NCBI RefSeq assembly: GCF_003258315.1
Contig: NZ_CP030032.1
Span: 2,457,804-2,521,803, forward strand
DNA from: Bradymonas sediminis
Lineage (GTDB): Bacteria; Myxococcota_A; Bradymonadia; Bradymonadales; Bradymonadaceae
DNA: 64,000 nt
Direction: 5' to 3'
Below are positions 1-7,451 of this stretch, one piece after another. Within the stretch, counting starts at the first letter, position 1. Each line of letters opens with the position of its first letter. The notes beneath the pieces are model-generated. The model saw only the letters and a program-made list of their open reading frames with translations, had not been told where the DNA came from and did not search any database. Position numbers and translations under genes: made by a program.

Positions 1-921
1 GCGGCCGACATAGGCGAAGATCTCTTCGACGCGCGGCTCGATGATCTCGCTGAGGATCTGGCGGCTCAGGATGCGCGGGGGACGCCCGCCGACCGAGGGA
101 ACCTCGATGGTCTCTTCGGCGCCGACGCGTCCGGTCATGGCGCAGCCGTATTTTTGCTTGATGCGCTCGGCCTCGGCCATCGGGGTGCGCAGGCCGACCG
201 CGATATCATTGGTCAGGTGGTTGCCGCCGATCGACAGGACCGCGGTGTGGACCAGGCTGCCCTTGCTATAAATCGCGATATCGGTGGTGCCGCCGCCGAC
301 GTCGACCACGGCGATGCCCAATTCCTTCTCGTCTTCGCTCAGGACGGCTTCGGAGCTGGCGAGCGGCTCGAGGACGATGTCGGCAACATCGAGCCCGCAG
401 GCGTTGGCGCATTTGACGATATTACGAGCGCTGGTGACCGACGCGGTCACCATATGCACGCTGGACTCAAGGCGCACGCCGGTCATGCCCAGCGGCTCTT
501 TGATGCCTTCCTGGTCGTCGATGATATATTCACGCGGGATGACGTGAATCACCTGACGGTCCATCGGCATGGCGACGGCGCGGGCGGCGTCCACGACGCG
601 CGCCAGGTCTTCGCGGGAGACCTCTTTATCTTTGATCGCGACGATGCCGCGCGAGTTAAAGCCTTTAACGTGGCCGCCGGCGATGCCGGCGTAGACGCGG
701 TTGACCTCGCAGCCCGCCATAAGCTCGGCTTCCTCGACGGCTTTGCCGATCGAGTCGATGGTGGCGTCAATATTGATGACCACGCCCTTTCGAAGCCCGG
801 TCGACGGATGGGTACCGATCCCGATCACGTCGATTCCGTGTTCACCGACCTCGCCGATGATGCACGCAATCTTGGTCGTTCCAATATCCAGCCCAACAAC
901 AATTTTATCCCGATTTCGCAT
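1..921 (-). CDS. ftsA: Cell division protein FtsA, 5' part (3' end outside window)
   Basis: FtsA is the actin-like ATPase that anchors FtsZ filaments to the inner membrane and recruits later division proteins. The first 307 codons are present; the frame is still open at base 1. Residues 10-17 read GLDIGTTK (first phosphate loop) and VVDVGGGTTD lies near residue 205 (second phosphate loop), with the FtsA-specific 1C region between them. It follows ftsQ at the distal end of the dcw cluster; ftsZ would be expected next, outside the window. The ATG at 921 is chosen because an AAGGA ribosome site lies 10 bases upstream; that site is in the loop of a hairpin. Confidence 0.96.
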   Translation of the reverse strand, partial: MRNRDKIVVGLDIGTTKIACIIGEVGEHGIDVIGIGTHPSTGLRKGVVINIDATIDSIGKAVEEAELMAGCEVNRVYAGIAGGHVKGFNSRGIVAIKDKEVSREDLARVVDAARAVAMPMDRQVIHVIPREYIIDDQEGIKEPLGMTGVRLESSVHMVTASVTSARNIVKCANACGLDVADIVLEPLASSEAVLSEDEKELGIAVVDVGGGTTDIAIYSKGSLVHTAVLSIGGNHLTNDIAVGLRTPMAEAERIKQKYGCAMTGRVGAEETIEVPSVGGRPPRILSRQILSEIIEPRVEEIFAYVGR

Positions 922-923
922 CT

Positions 924-943
924 CGCTACCGTCCTTGGTTGCG
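924..943 (-). promoter_or_regulatory. ANGGAN-loop hairpin covering the ftsA ribosome-binding site
   Basis: On the mRNA strand CGCAACC pairs with GGTAGCG (one A-A mismatch), closing a six-base loop AAGGAC. The loop holds the ftsA Shine-Dalgarno sequence and the hairpin ends two bases before the ATG. GGA in an ANGGAN hexaloop is the CsrA/RsmA recognition shape; the identity of the binding protein is inferred. Confidence 0.6.
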
Positions 944-1075
944 ACGTCCTGCGGGTGGCCGAGCACCTGCAGTTGCCTAATTCATATGATAATAAATAAT
1001 TCGCTAAATATTTTTCTGGCACCCGCCTCAGGGCCGACGCGTCGAGCGCCTGGCGAGCCAGTCAGTCTCTAAATT

Positions 1076-1978
1076 TCACGGCGCCCCTCCCAGGCCCACT
1101 TTTTCTCCGTAGCGTTGCCCTACCGCCACACGACTCAAATCCGTTTCCTGGTCGATTAAGATATAATCGACCTCCATGGCGCGCTCGACGATTGACCGCT
1201 GCACCACCTTCAAGCGCTCCAACCGCTGGCGATAGCGCCCTCTTCCCAGCCGTATCTCAATGCCGGTGTCGGCGCTCACCAGGCTCAACCCGAGCGTCGT
1301 GTCGACATGAATCTCGCTGAGCGGCTCCCACTCCGAGAAGCCCATCTCTTCGTAGAGACTCGCGACCTCCATGGCCTCCAAAAACACCGCCTTATCCACC
1401 AACGTCAGCGTGGACGGCCGGGCCGACGCTTCGCTCGAATCGTCCTGCTTTCGCGTGACCTCAAGGCCGCTGATCATCGGCAGGTGAAGAAACGCGTTGA
1501 GGGAATCCCCAGGCTCGATGGTGTCGAAGATATCACCGTCTTCACTGATAAGACGGTAGCGCTCGCCGACCAGCACCGCGACCGGGGTGTATTCGGCCAG
1601 CGTCACCTGCACCGTATTGGGCAGTCGACGCTCCACCTCGACCTCGCGCACCCAGGGGTGCCCGGCGATCGAGGCGCGCGTGCGCTCCAGATCAATATCA
1701 AAGATATTTCGCCCGGGCCGAAGCCCGGCTTTCTTGAGGAGCGGCTCGCGCTCAACATGAGCGAGCCCGCTGACGGTGATTTCTGAGAGCTCGAAGTATG
1801 TGCCGGAGACGGTGCTCAGGTAAGCTTGGAAGATCCCGAAGGGTACGCCGATCGCAACGGCCGCTAAAAAGACCAGGGGCAATAGCTTGCGCCCCAGGCC
1901 GATAAAGCGTTCACCAACCGACTCGACACGTTGTCGCATAGGTCGGCGTTTGCGGTTTTTGGGGCGGATACCAAACAT
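1076..1978 (-). CDS. ftsQ: Cell division protein FtsQ
   Basis: FtsQ is a bitopic inner-membrane protein linking early and late division proteins through the FtsQLB complex. The 300-residue product has a basic cytoplasmic tail rich in Arg/Lys, one membrane segment at about residues 35-55, and a POTRA domain beginning FELSEITVSGLAHV, followed by the beta domain. A TTG codon sits directly before the ATG, but the ATG at 1978 is better placed with GGAAG six bases upstream. It lies between ddl and ftsA, the usual order. Two ANGGAN hairpins precede it, the nearer covering the ribosome site. Confidence 0.92.
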   Translation of the reverse strand: MFGIRPKNRKRRPMRQRVESVGERFIGLGRKLLPLVFLAAVAIGVPFGIFQAYLSTVSGTYFELSEITVSGLAHVEREPLLKKAGLRPGRNIFDIDLERTRASIAGHPWVREVEVERRLPNTVQVTLAEYTPVAVLVGERYRLISEDGDIFDTIEPGDSLNAFLHLPMISGLEVTRKQDDSSEASARPSTLTLVDKAVFLEAMEVASLYEEMGFSEWEPLSEIHVDTTLGLSLVSADTGIEIRLGRGRYRQRLERLKVVQRSIVERAMEVDYILIDQETDLSRVAVGQRYGEKVGLGGAP

Positions 1979-1979
1979 C

Positions 1980-2022
1980 AACTTCTTCCGTAAAGCTACA
2001 GCGTACGCTCATCCTTGAGCGT
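1980..2022 (-). promoter_or_regulatory. Paired ANGGAN-loop hairpins in the ftsQ leader
   Basis: Two hairpins sit in tandem on the mRNA strand. At 2005-2022 ACGCTC and GAGCGT close the hexaloop AAGGAT (6 bp, perfect). At 1980-1997 AGCTTT and GAAGTT (two G-U pairs) close the hexaloop ACGGAA, which contains the ftsQ Shine-Dalgarno GGAAG. Two sites, one over the ribosome site, is the classic layout of a CsrA-repressed leader. Binding is inferred from shape only. Confidence 0.6.
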
Positions 2023-2061
2023 CTTGATAATATACTTCGGTCGGTGCGCTACTCTACCAAG

Positions 2062-3114
2062 TTATGGGGCATCGCAGCAAGATGCCGCGAGCATTAACTC
2101 GGTAAAATCTTCAAAAGCAATCCCGTGGGAGGCGGCCAATTTGGGGATTAGGCTCGTCGCGGTCATGCCGGGAATCGTGTTTATCTCCAGGACATAGAGT
2201 TGCATCTGCGCGCCTGAGTCTTGCCCCTGTGCATCATTCGATCCCTTTGGCAGATGCGCCTTGATGTCGACTCGCGCGACACCCCGACAGCCGAGCGCTT
2301 TGTAGGCATGTCGGCCGATGGTTTCAAGGCGAAATTTTAATTCTTCGTCCTCAACCGCCTGATAGCGCGTTTTATCTGATTCGTATTTTGCACGATAGTC
2401 ATAAAACCCGTCTTCGGGTGTCACTTCGATCGATCCCAGGCAGATATCGTCGAAAAATCCGACGGTATATTCGGGGCCGTTGAGGAATTGCTCCACCAAG
2501 ATCGCCGGCGTTCCCTCGCCGACTTCGCGATCCCAGAGGGTATCGAGGGCGACCGCGAAATCGGTCTCCTCTTTGCACAAATACACGCCGACCGAGCTGC
2601 CCTCATCATTGGGCTTGACGACCAGCGGCAATTCCAGCCCGAGGGCGTCCAGGTCGGCGTTGACCGCCTCGAAATCGAAGTCGCCGAAACCAGCCAGTCG
2701 CAACCCGCTGGGGGTGGGGACGCCGGCGTGGTTAAGCACCGCCTTGGCGTGCCCCTTATCCATGGCCAGGGCCGAGGCGAGCACGCCGCTGCCGGTGTAG
2801 GCCACCCCGAGGGTCTCGAGAAACCCCTGCAATACACCGTTCTCGCCGGCGCCGCCGTGCAAACCAAGCAACAGCGCGTCCGGGCGATCCGCGACCAATT
2901 TTCCCAGGTCCGCGGGCATATCATAGACAAGCGGCTCGTAGCCGAGCTTTTTCAGCGCGCCCACGAAACCCTCGCCGGTGCGCAAGCTAATCGCGCGCTC
3001 CGAGGATTGCCCGCCGGTCACGACGCCGACGCGTTGGCCGCGCCGGGCGTCTTTTTGAATCGACGCGTAGAGCAAATCCGCAACCTTCGTATTCTCTTTC
3101 GCCTGGTCCTGCAT
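2062..3114 (-). CDS. ddl: D-alanine--D-alanine ligase
   Basis: Ddl joins two D-alanines with ATP in the cytoplasm, making the dipeptide that MurF adds to the peptidoglycan precursor. The 350-residue product shows the ATP-grasp pattern: GLHGGAGENG in the N-domain, DKGHAK, PLVVKPNDEGSSVGV, VEQFLNGPEYTVGF, and the metal/product site VLEINTIPGMT. Its genomic place between murG and ftsQ is typical of dcw clusters. An in-frame ATG exists at 3144, but the ATG at 3114 has GAGGG about ten bases upstream and is preferred. The C-terminus (AASCCDAP) is slightly extended. Confidence 0.96.
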   Translation of the reverse strand: MQDQAKENTKVADLLYASIQKDARRGQRVGVVTGGQSSERAISLRTGEGFVGALKKLGYEPLVYDMPADLGKLVADRPDALLLGLHGGAGENGVLQGFLETLGVAYTGSGVLASALAMDKGHAKAVLNHAGVPTPSGLRLAGFGDFDFEAVNADLDALGLELPLVVKPNDEGSSVGVYLCKEETDFAVALDTLWDREVGEGTPAILVEQFLNGPEYTVGFFDDICLGSIEVTPEDGFYDYRAKYESDKTRYQAVEDEELKFRLETIGRHAYKALGCRGVARVDIKAHLPKGSNDAQGQDSGAQMQLYVLEINTIPGMTATSLIPKLAASHGIAFEDFTELMLAASCCDAP

Positions 3115-3620
3115 GAGTCGAATACCCTCGCCGCTTTCGCGCAATCTCTATGACCGCGCGAATAGATTGGTGTCCCTGGGAGCTTAAATTAGAGTTCGCG
3201 GATGAATGCCGCACGTTGACCAATAGACAGGTAGGGCGAAGCATATCAACCTCATCTCGCCCTTCCCTACTGTTAGCTACGTTCATCCAGACCGCGCTGT
3301 TTTCTCAGCGTAAAGATGGCCTCGATTTCATCGACGCGCTCACTAAATACGCCGTTACAATACAAGACATCCTCAGTCTCGCAAGGGTCCGGAACACGCC
3401 CCCAAAATAACTTAAAGCCCATTATTTACGCAGACTTAGCACCCAAAACCTAAGGCATCACTCAAGGCTTTTCGCCAGATCTGAAGTTGAATCTTGGAGC
3501 GAATCCGCCCCCCTTAAGCGACGCATCAGGTCGCCTGAGGGGGCTTAAGTTTCACCTCAACTCAGATTCGAATCGCCCACCCCAGAAGATGGTATTTGAG
3601 GCGCTCAGGAAGACGATATT
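3115..3620. other. Non-coding gap between murG and ddl, with a promoter-like motif and a hairpin
   Basis: No convincing gene is seen in these 506 bases, where murC and murB sit in many other dcw clusters. On the minus strand a weak sigma70-like pair, TTGCGA (3384-3379) and TATTGT (3362-3357), with a 16-base spacer, could start ddl transcription. A 14-bp stem with one mismatch and one wobble occupies 3509-3543 (CCCCCTTAAGCGAC against GTCGCCTGAGGGGG, 7-base loop). It has no U-tract, so it is not a clear terminator. Confidence 0.4.
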
Positions 3621-4733
3621 TTACAGCATTTCGATGCATTTCTGGGCGATGATCGTGGCCGCGTCGGGGCGCCCCAGCGTGCGCGCTTTTCGGGCGAGGT
3701 TTTGCAGGGAGATCGGATTCTGCAGAAGGCCGGCGAGCAGGCGGGTGGCGCGCCCTTGGCCGACGTCGGAATCCGCGATCATGATTCCGGCGCCCGCCTC
3801 GGCGATCGCCTGGGCATTTTTGGTCTGATGATCGTCAGCGGCGTGCGGGAACGGCACATAAATCGCCGGGATACCGAGCACCAAGACCTCGGCGATCGTG
3901 GAGGCGCCGGCCCGGCAGATCAGCAGGTCGCACCATTTATAAGCCTCGGCCATATCGTCGATAAACTCGACCACTTCGGCCTCGCCGGCGAAGTCGCTAT
4001 AGCCGCCGTCGACCTCAGCCACTCGCCCGCGACCGCATTGATGGCGGATGCGAAGATTGGCGCCCTGCTCACCGAGCGCGCAGAAATCGGCGGGCAATTT
4101 CGAGTTAAAACTCGCCGCCCCGCCGCTGCCACCGATGATGAGAATTCGGAATTCACGCCCTTCCTCCGGCGCCTCGTATTCGAAGCCTTCCGCCAAATCG
4201 AGCAGGCTTTTTCGCACCGGATTCCCGACGAAGTCGCAGGGGATATTCGGGAAGAACTCGCGTGTTTTTTCAAAACTCACGAAGGCCTGGTCGACGACCT
4301 TTCCGAGCAATCGGTTGGTCATGCCAGGCGTCGAGTTTTGCTCCATCAAGGCGCAGGGAATCCCGCGCATCGAGGCGAGCATGGTGAACGGGCCGGCCGC
4401 GTAGCCGCCGACGCTGACGACGAGCCCCGGGTTGAGGCGCTTAATCGCGCCCATCGCGCCGAAACCACTGCCGGGCAATTGCACCAGACCGCGCGCCCAG
4501 CCCGCGGCGCCAGCGCCGTTGAGCATCGGCACATCGATCAGCTCCAGGTCATAGCCGAGTTTGGGGATGGCGCGCGCTTCGATTCCGCGCGGCGAGCCCA
4601 CAAAGGCGACATCGACGCTCGGGTCGAGCTGTTCGATCGCCTCGACCACCGCGACGCCCGGGAAGAGATGCCCGCCCGTTCCACCACCAGCAATGACGAC
4701 GCGCCGCGCGCGCTCTCCAGAAAATGGCCACAT
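3621..4733 (-). CDS. murG: UDP-GlcNAc--lipid I GlcNAc transferase MurG
   Basis: MurG transfers GlcNAc from UDP-GlcNAc to lipid I at the cytoplasmic face of the inner membrane, giving lipid II. The 370-residue protein has the GT-B fold signatures: GGGTGGHLFPG near residues 15-25, LMEQNSTPGMTNRLL, the second-domain GGSGGA loop, and RAGASTIAEVLVLGIPAIYVPFPHA split over the donor-binding helix. AAGGA lies about 9 bases before the ATG. It is 22 bp downstream of ftsW, so the two are almost certainly cotranscribed. Confidence 0.97.
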   Translation of the reverse strand: MWPFSGERARRVVIAGGGTGGHLFPGVAVVEAIEQLDPSVDVAFVGSPRGIEARAIPKLGYDLELIDVPMLNGAGAAGWARGLVQLPGSGFGAMGAIKRLNPGLVVSVGGYAAGPFTMLASMRGIPCALMEQNSTPGMTNRLLGKVVDQAFVSFEKTREFFPNIPCDFVGNPVRKSLLDLAEGFEYEAPEEGREFRILIIGGSGGAASFNSKLPADFCALGEQGANLRIRHQCGRGRVAEVDGGYSDFAGEAEVVEFIDDMAEAYKWCDLLICRAGASTIAEVLVLGIPAIYVPFPHAADDHQTKNAQAIAEAGAGIMIADSDVGQGRATRLLAGLLQNPISLQNLARKARTLGRPDAATIIAQKCIEML

Positions 4734-4755
4734 AATGACTTCCTTATATCTTTGA

Positions 4756-6027
4756 TTAATCGCGCAGATCTTTGCGGCGACTCAGAATTCTTTGCTTCTT
4801 TCGCGACCATCGCTTCTCCGAGCGTCGCGCGAGGCGCTCCTCTCGGTTGAGCTCCCATTCATCGGGCGCGTTCTTCGAGATATTGAGCAGTATCCCAATC
4901 GAGCATAGCGACAGGATCATTGAGCTACCGCCGAAGCTCACGAACGGGAGCGTCAGACCCTTGTTGGGCAGAAGCCCCGTGACAACGCAGAGGTTCGCGG
5001 TGGCCTGAATGCCGATAAGCGAGGTCAGCCCGAACGCCAGGTAGCGGCCAAAGTCATCGGTCGCCCGAAAGGCGATCAGCGTTCCGCGCCAGACGATGAC
5101 GATGAAGAGCGAGACCAGGAAGATCATGCCGAGCAGTCCGAGCTCCTCGGCGATGATGGTGGCGATAAAGTCACTCCACAGCTCCGGCACATACCCCAGG
5201 TTTCCGGTGCCGTTTCCGAGCCCGCGCCCGGTAAACCCACCCGAGCCAATCGAGATAAGCGACTCACTGATCTGGTAGCCGATGCCGCTGCGATATTCGA
5301 AGGGGTCGAGGAAGGCCATCACGCGTTTCATACGGTATTCGCGGCTCGTGATCGCGAAATACGCCAGCACTGCGCCGGTGACGGCGAATCCGCCGAGGTA
5401 GATAATCCGCGCCCCGCTGACGAAGAGCAGAAGCCCCATCATAAGCATCAGGATGACGGACGTTCCGAAGTCGGGCTGCAACATCAACAGCCCGACCAGC
5501 AGGCCGATGACCACGATATGGGGGACAAACGCCACGCTGAATTTCTTCATCGTGCCGATCTTTTTATTCAGGGAGTAGGACAAGAAGATGAGCGACACGA
5601 CCTTGGCGACCTCGCCGGGCTGGAAGCTCGCCCCGCCGATACTAAACCAGCGCTGGGCGCCGTTCTGGATCTTGCCGATGCCGGGGATGAGGACCAGGAC
5701 GAGCATCAAAATCGTGATGCCGAGGATTGGGTAGACGAGGCGTTGGTACCAGCGGTAGTCCACGCGAAGCGCGACAAAAAGTCCAACGACGCCCACGCCC
5801 ACCTTTTGGGCCTGGCTGAGGACCAAAAACATCGGGTCGCCGAATTTCTCAGCAGACATCACGGCGCTGGCCGAATAGAGCATCACCAGGCCAAAGCCCA
5901 CCAGGGCCAGGACCGCGGCGAGCAGCCAGCTATCCCAGGGCTGTGCGTCGGGGTCGCCGAAGCGATCGCCCGATGTATCCCCCGAAAATTGCCCGGCGAG
6001 GGTGCTAAGTCGATCCGTGGTGCTCAT
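4756..6027 (-). CDS. ftsW: Lipid II polymerase / division protein FtsW
   Basis: FtsW is the SEDS-family glycosyltransferase that polymerises septal lipid II with its partner FtsI. The 423-residue protein has about ten membrane segments, the QPDFGTS motif with the catalytic Asp region, LPFVSFGGSS near the C-terminus, and a basic cytoplasmic tail. The N-terminal 30 residues are hydrophilic. The ATG has GGAGG upstream, held in a hairpin loop (6030-6045). murD, normally just upstream, is absent: only 112 bases separate it from mraY. Confidence 0.95.
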   Translation of the reverse strand: MSTTDRLSTLAGQFSGDTSGDRFGDPDAQPWDSWLLAAVLALVGFGLVMLYSASAVMSAEKFGDPMFLVLSQAQKVGVGVVGLFVALRVDYRWYQRLVYPILGITILMLVLVLIPGIGKIQNGAQRWFSIGGASFQPGEVAKVVSLIFLSYSLNKKIGTMKKFSVAFVPHIVVIGLLVGLLMLQPDFGTSVILMLMMGLLLFVSGARIIYLGGFAVTGAVLAYFAITSREYRMKRVMAFLDPFEYRSGIGYQISESLISIGSGGFTGRGLGNGTGNLGYVPELWSDFIATIIAEELGLLGMIFLVSLFIVIVWRGTLIAFRATDDFGRYLAFGLTSLIGIQATANLCVVTGLLPNKGLTLPFVSFGGSSMILSLCSIGILLNISKNAPDEWELNREERLARRSEKRWSRKKQRILSRRKDLRD

Positions 6028-6029
6028 TG

Positions 6030-6101
6030 TGGCCCTCCGTGGCCATGCTCAGAACAGGCTCTACAAATACGAATCTGCGCAAATCCTTTTGCGCAGATTC
6101 G
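6030..6101 (-). promoter_or_regulatory. Paired ANGGAN-loop hairpins in the ftsW leader
   Basis: At 6030-6045 TGGCC and GGCCA close the hexaloop ACGGAG, which contains the ftsW Shine-Dalgarno GGAGG three bases from the ATG side. At 6070-6101 a perfect 13-bp stem (arms starting CGAATCTGCG) closes the hexaloop AAGGAT. The upstream hairpin has no U-tract after it on either strand, so it is not a standard terminator. The pair repeats the layout seen before ftsQ. Confidence 0.6.
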
Positions 6102-6139
6102 ATCAGAAGCTGTTTTAATACTCGAATTCTGCCATGCGC

Positions 6140-7279
6140 TCAGCGCAATTTAAGCGACGCCAAAGCGACCAGGTTCAACACTATCGCAATGATCCAAAAA
6201 CGCACGATAATTTTTGGCTCCGGCCACCCTTTCATCTCGAAATGGTGATGAATCGGCGCCATGCGGAAGACCCGCTTGCCCGTGAGCTTATAGCTCGTGG
6301 TCTGGGTGATGACGCTGATCGCCTCGATCAGGAAGATGCCGAAGATAATGGTCGACAATAATTCATGCTTGGTGATGACCGCCAGCGAACCCAGCGCGCC
6401 GCCGAGCGACAGCGCGCCGACATCGCCCATGAATACCTGCGCGGGGAAGGAGTTATACCAGAGGAACCCGACGCCAGCGCCAATCATCGCGGCACAGAAA
6501 ATCGCGAGTTCCTGGGCGCCGTCCACCTTGGGGATCATTAGATATTTCGCGAGGTCGAATTTCTGCGTCACGGTCACACCGTTGACGACCTCCTCATAGC
6601 CCAGCACGGTCGCCGAGCTGTAGGCGAGGATGAGGAATGTGCCGGCGGCGACGATGACCGGGCCGATGGCCAGGCCGTCGAGCCCGTCGGTGAGATTCAC
6701 CGCGTTCGAGGTGCCCACGATGACGAGCATCGCAAAGGGCATATAGATCCAAAGCGGCAACTCGAAGGCGAATTTTTCGGTACTTACAAAGGGCAAATAA
6801 AGCGTGGTCGAATAGTCGAAGGCGTTGAGCTTGAACATGATGAGCATCGCCGCGCCGGCGACCGCGAACTCGATCAGCAGCCGAATCTTCCCCGACAGCC
6901 CCGCCGAGGATTGGCCGCGCAATTTCATATAATCGTCGAAAAAACCGACGACCCCAAAGAGCACGGTGATGCCAAGGATGACGCCGACATAGGGGTTTGA
7001 GAGGTCCGCCCACAAGAGCGTGGAGACCACGACCGCAAAGAGCAGCAGCACGCCGCCCATGGTGGGCGTTCCGGCCTTGCTAAAATGGCTCTCGGGGCCA
7101 TCTTCGCGGATCACCTGGCCGATCTGGCGCATCTGGAGGCGTCGAATAAACCAGGGATACAGAAAAAGGCTCATCCCCAGCGCGGTGATCATCGCCGCGA
7201 CGGTTCGGAAGCTGACATAGCGAAAGACGTTGAGGGGGCTAAAATAGTCTTTTAGCCAAAAGAAGAGTTCAAAAAGCAT
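6140..7279 (-). CDS. mraY: Phospho-MurNAc-pentapeptide translocase MraY
   Basis: MraY moves phospho-MurNAc-pentapeptide from UDP onto undecaprenyl phosphate, forming lipid I. The 379-residue protein has about ten membrane helices and the family motifs: GDDYMK-like FFDDYMK, NAVNLTDGLDGLA, FMGDVGALSLGG, and the C-terminal MAPIHHHFE loop. AGGAAA lies about 8 bases before the ATG. It sits between the murE-murF fusion gene and ftsW on the same strand, in the order expected apart from the missing murD. Confidence 0.97.
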   Translation of the reverse strand: MLFELFFWLKDYFSPLNVFRYVSFRTVAAMITALGMSLFLYPWFIRRLQMRQIGQVIREDGPESHFSKAGTPTMGGVLLLFAVVVSTLLWADLSNPYVGVILGITVLFGVVGFFDDYMKLRGQSSAGLSGKIRLLIEFAVAGAAMLIMFKLNAFDYSTTLYLPFVSTEKFAFELPLWIYMPFAMLVIVGTSNAVNLTDGLDGLAIGPVIVAAGTFLILAYSSATVLGYEEVVNGVTVTQKFDLAKYLMIPKVDGAQELAIFCAAMIGAGVGFLWYNSFPAQVFMGDVGALSLGGALGSLAVITKHELLSTIIFGIFLIEAISVITQTTSYKLTGKRVFRMAPIHHHFEMKGWPEPKIIVRFWIIAIVLNLVALASLKLR

Positions 7280-7451
7280 GAGCGTTTCCTACCGGGCTGC
7301 CGGGCGCTCCCGACGGCGTTGGGGGTCTGAATACTTCGAGAAGCAGGTGATTATTGCGCGTGTATTGATGCTTAAGTCTGGGGCCATGCATTCTTAAAAA
7401 ACGACATAAAATCAAGAACTTAGCAGCGCCAGGGGCGGTCAAATCACCCGC

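Noticed and set aside
3363-3381. A TGAGGAT-loop hairpin upstream of ddl as another CsrA-type site
   Set aside because: The loop has seven bases and the stem sits in the spacer of the promoter-like pair at 3357-3384, so it need not be transcribed. Kept out of the family.
3150-3410. Small plus-strand open frame between ddl and murG
   Set aside because: No ribosome site, no recognisable product, and it overlaps the likely ddl promoter region.
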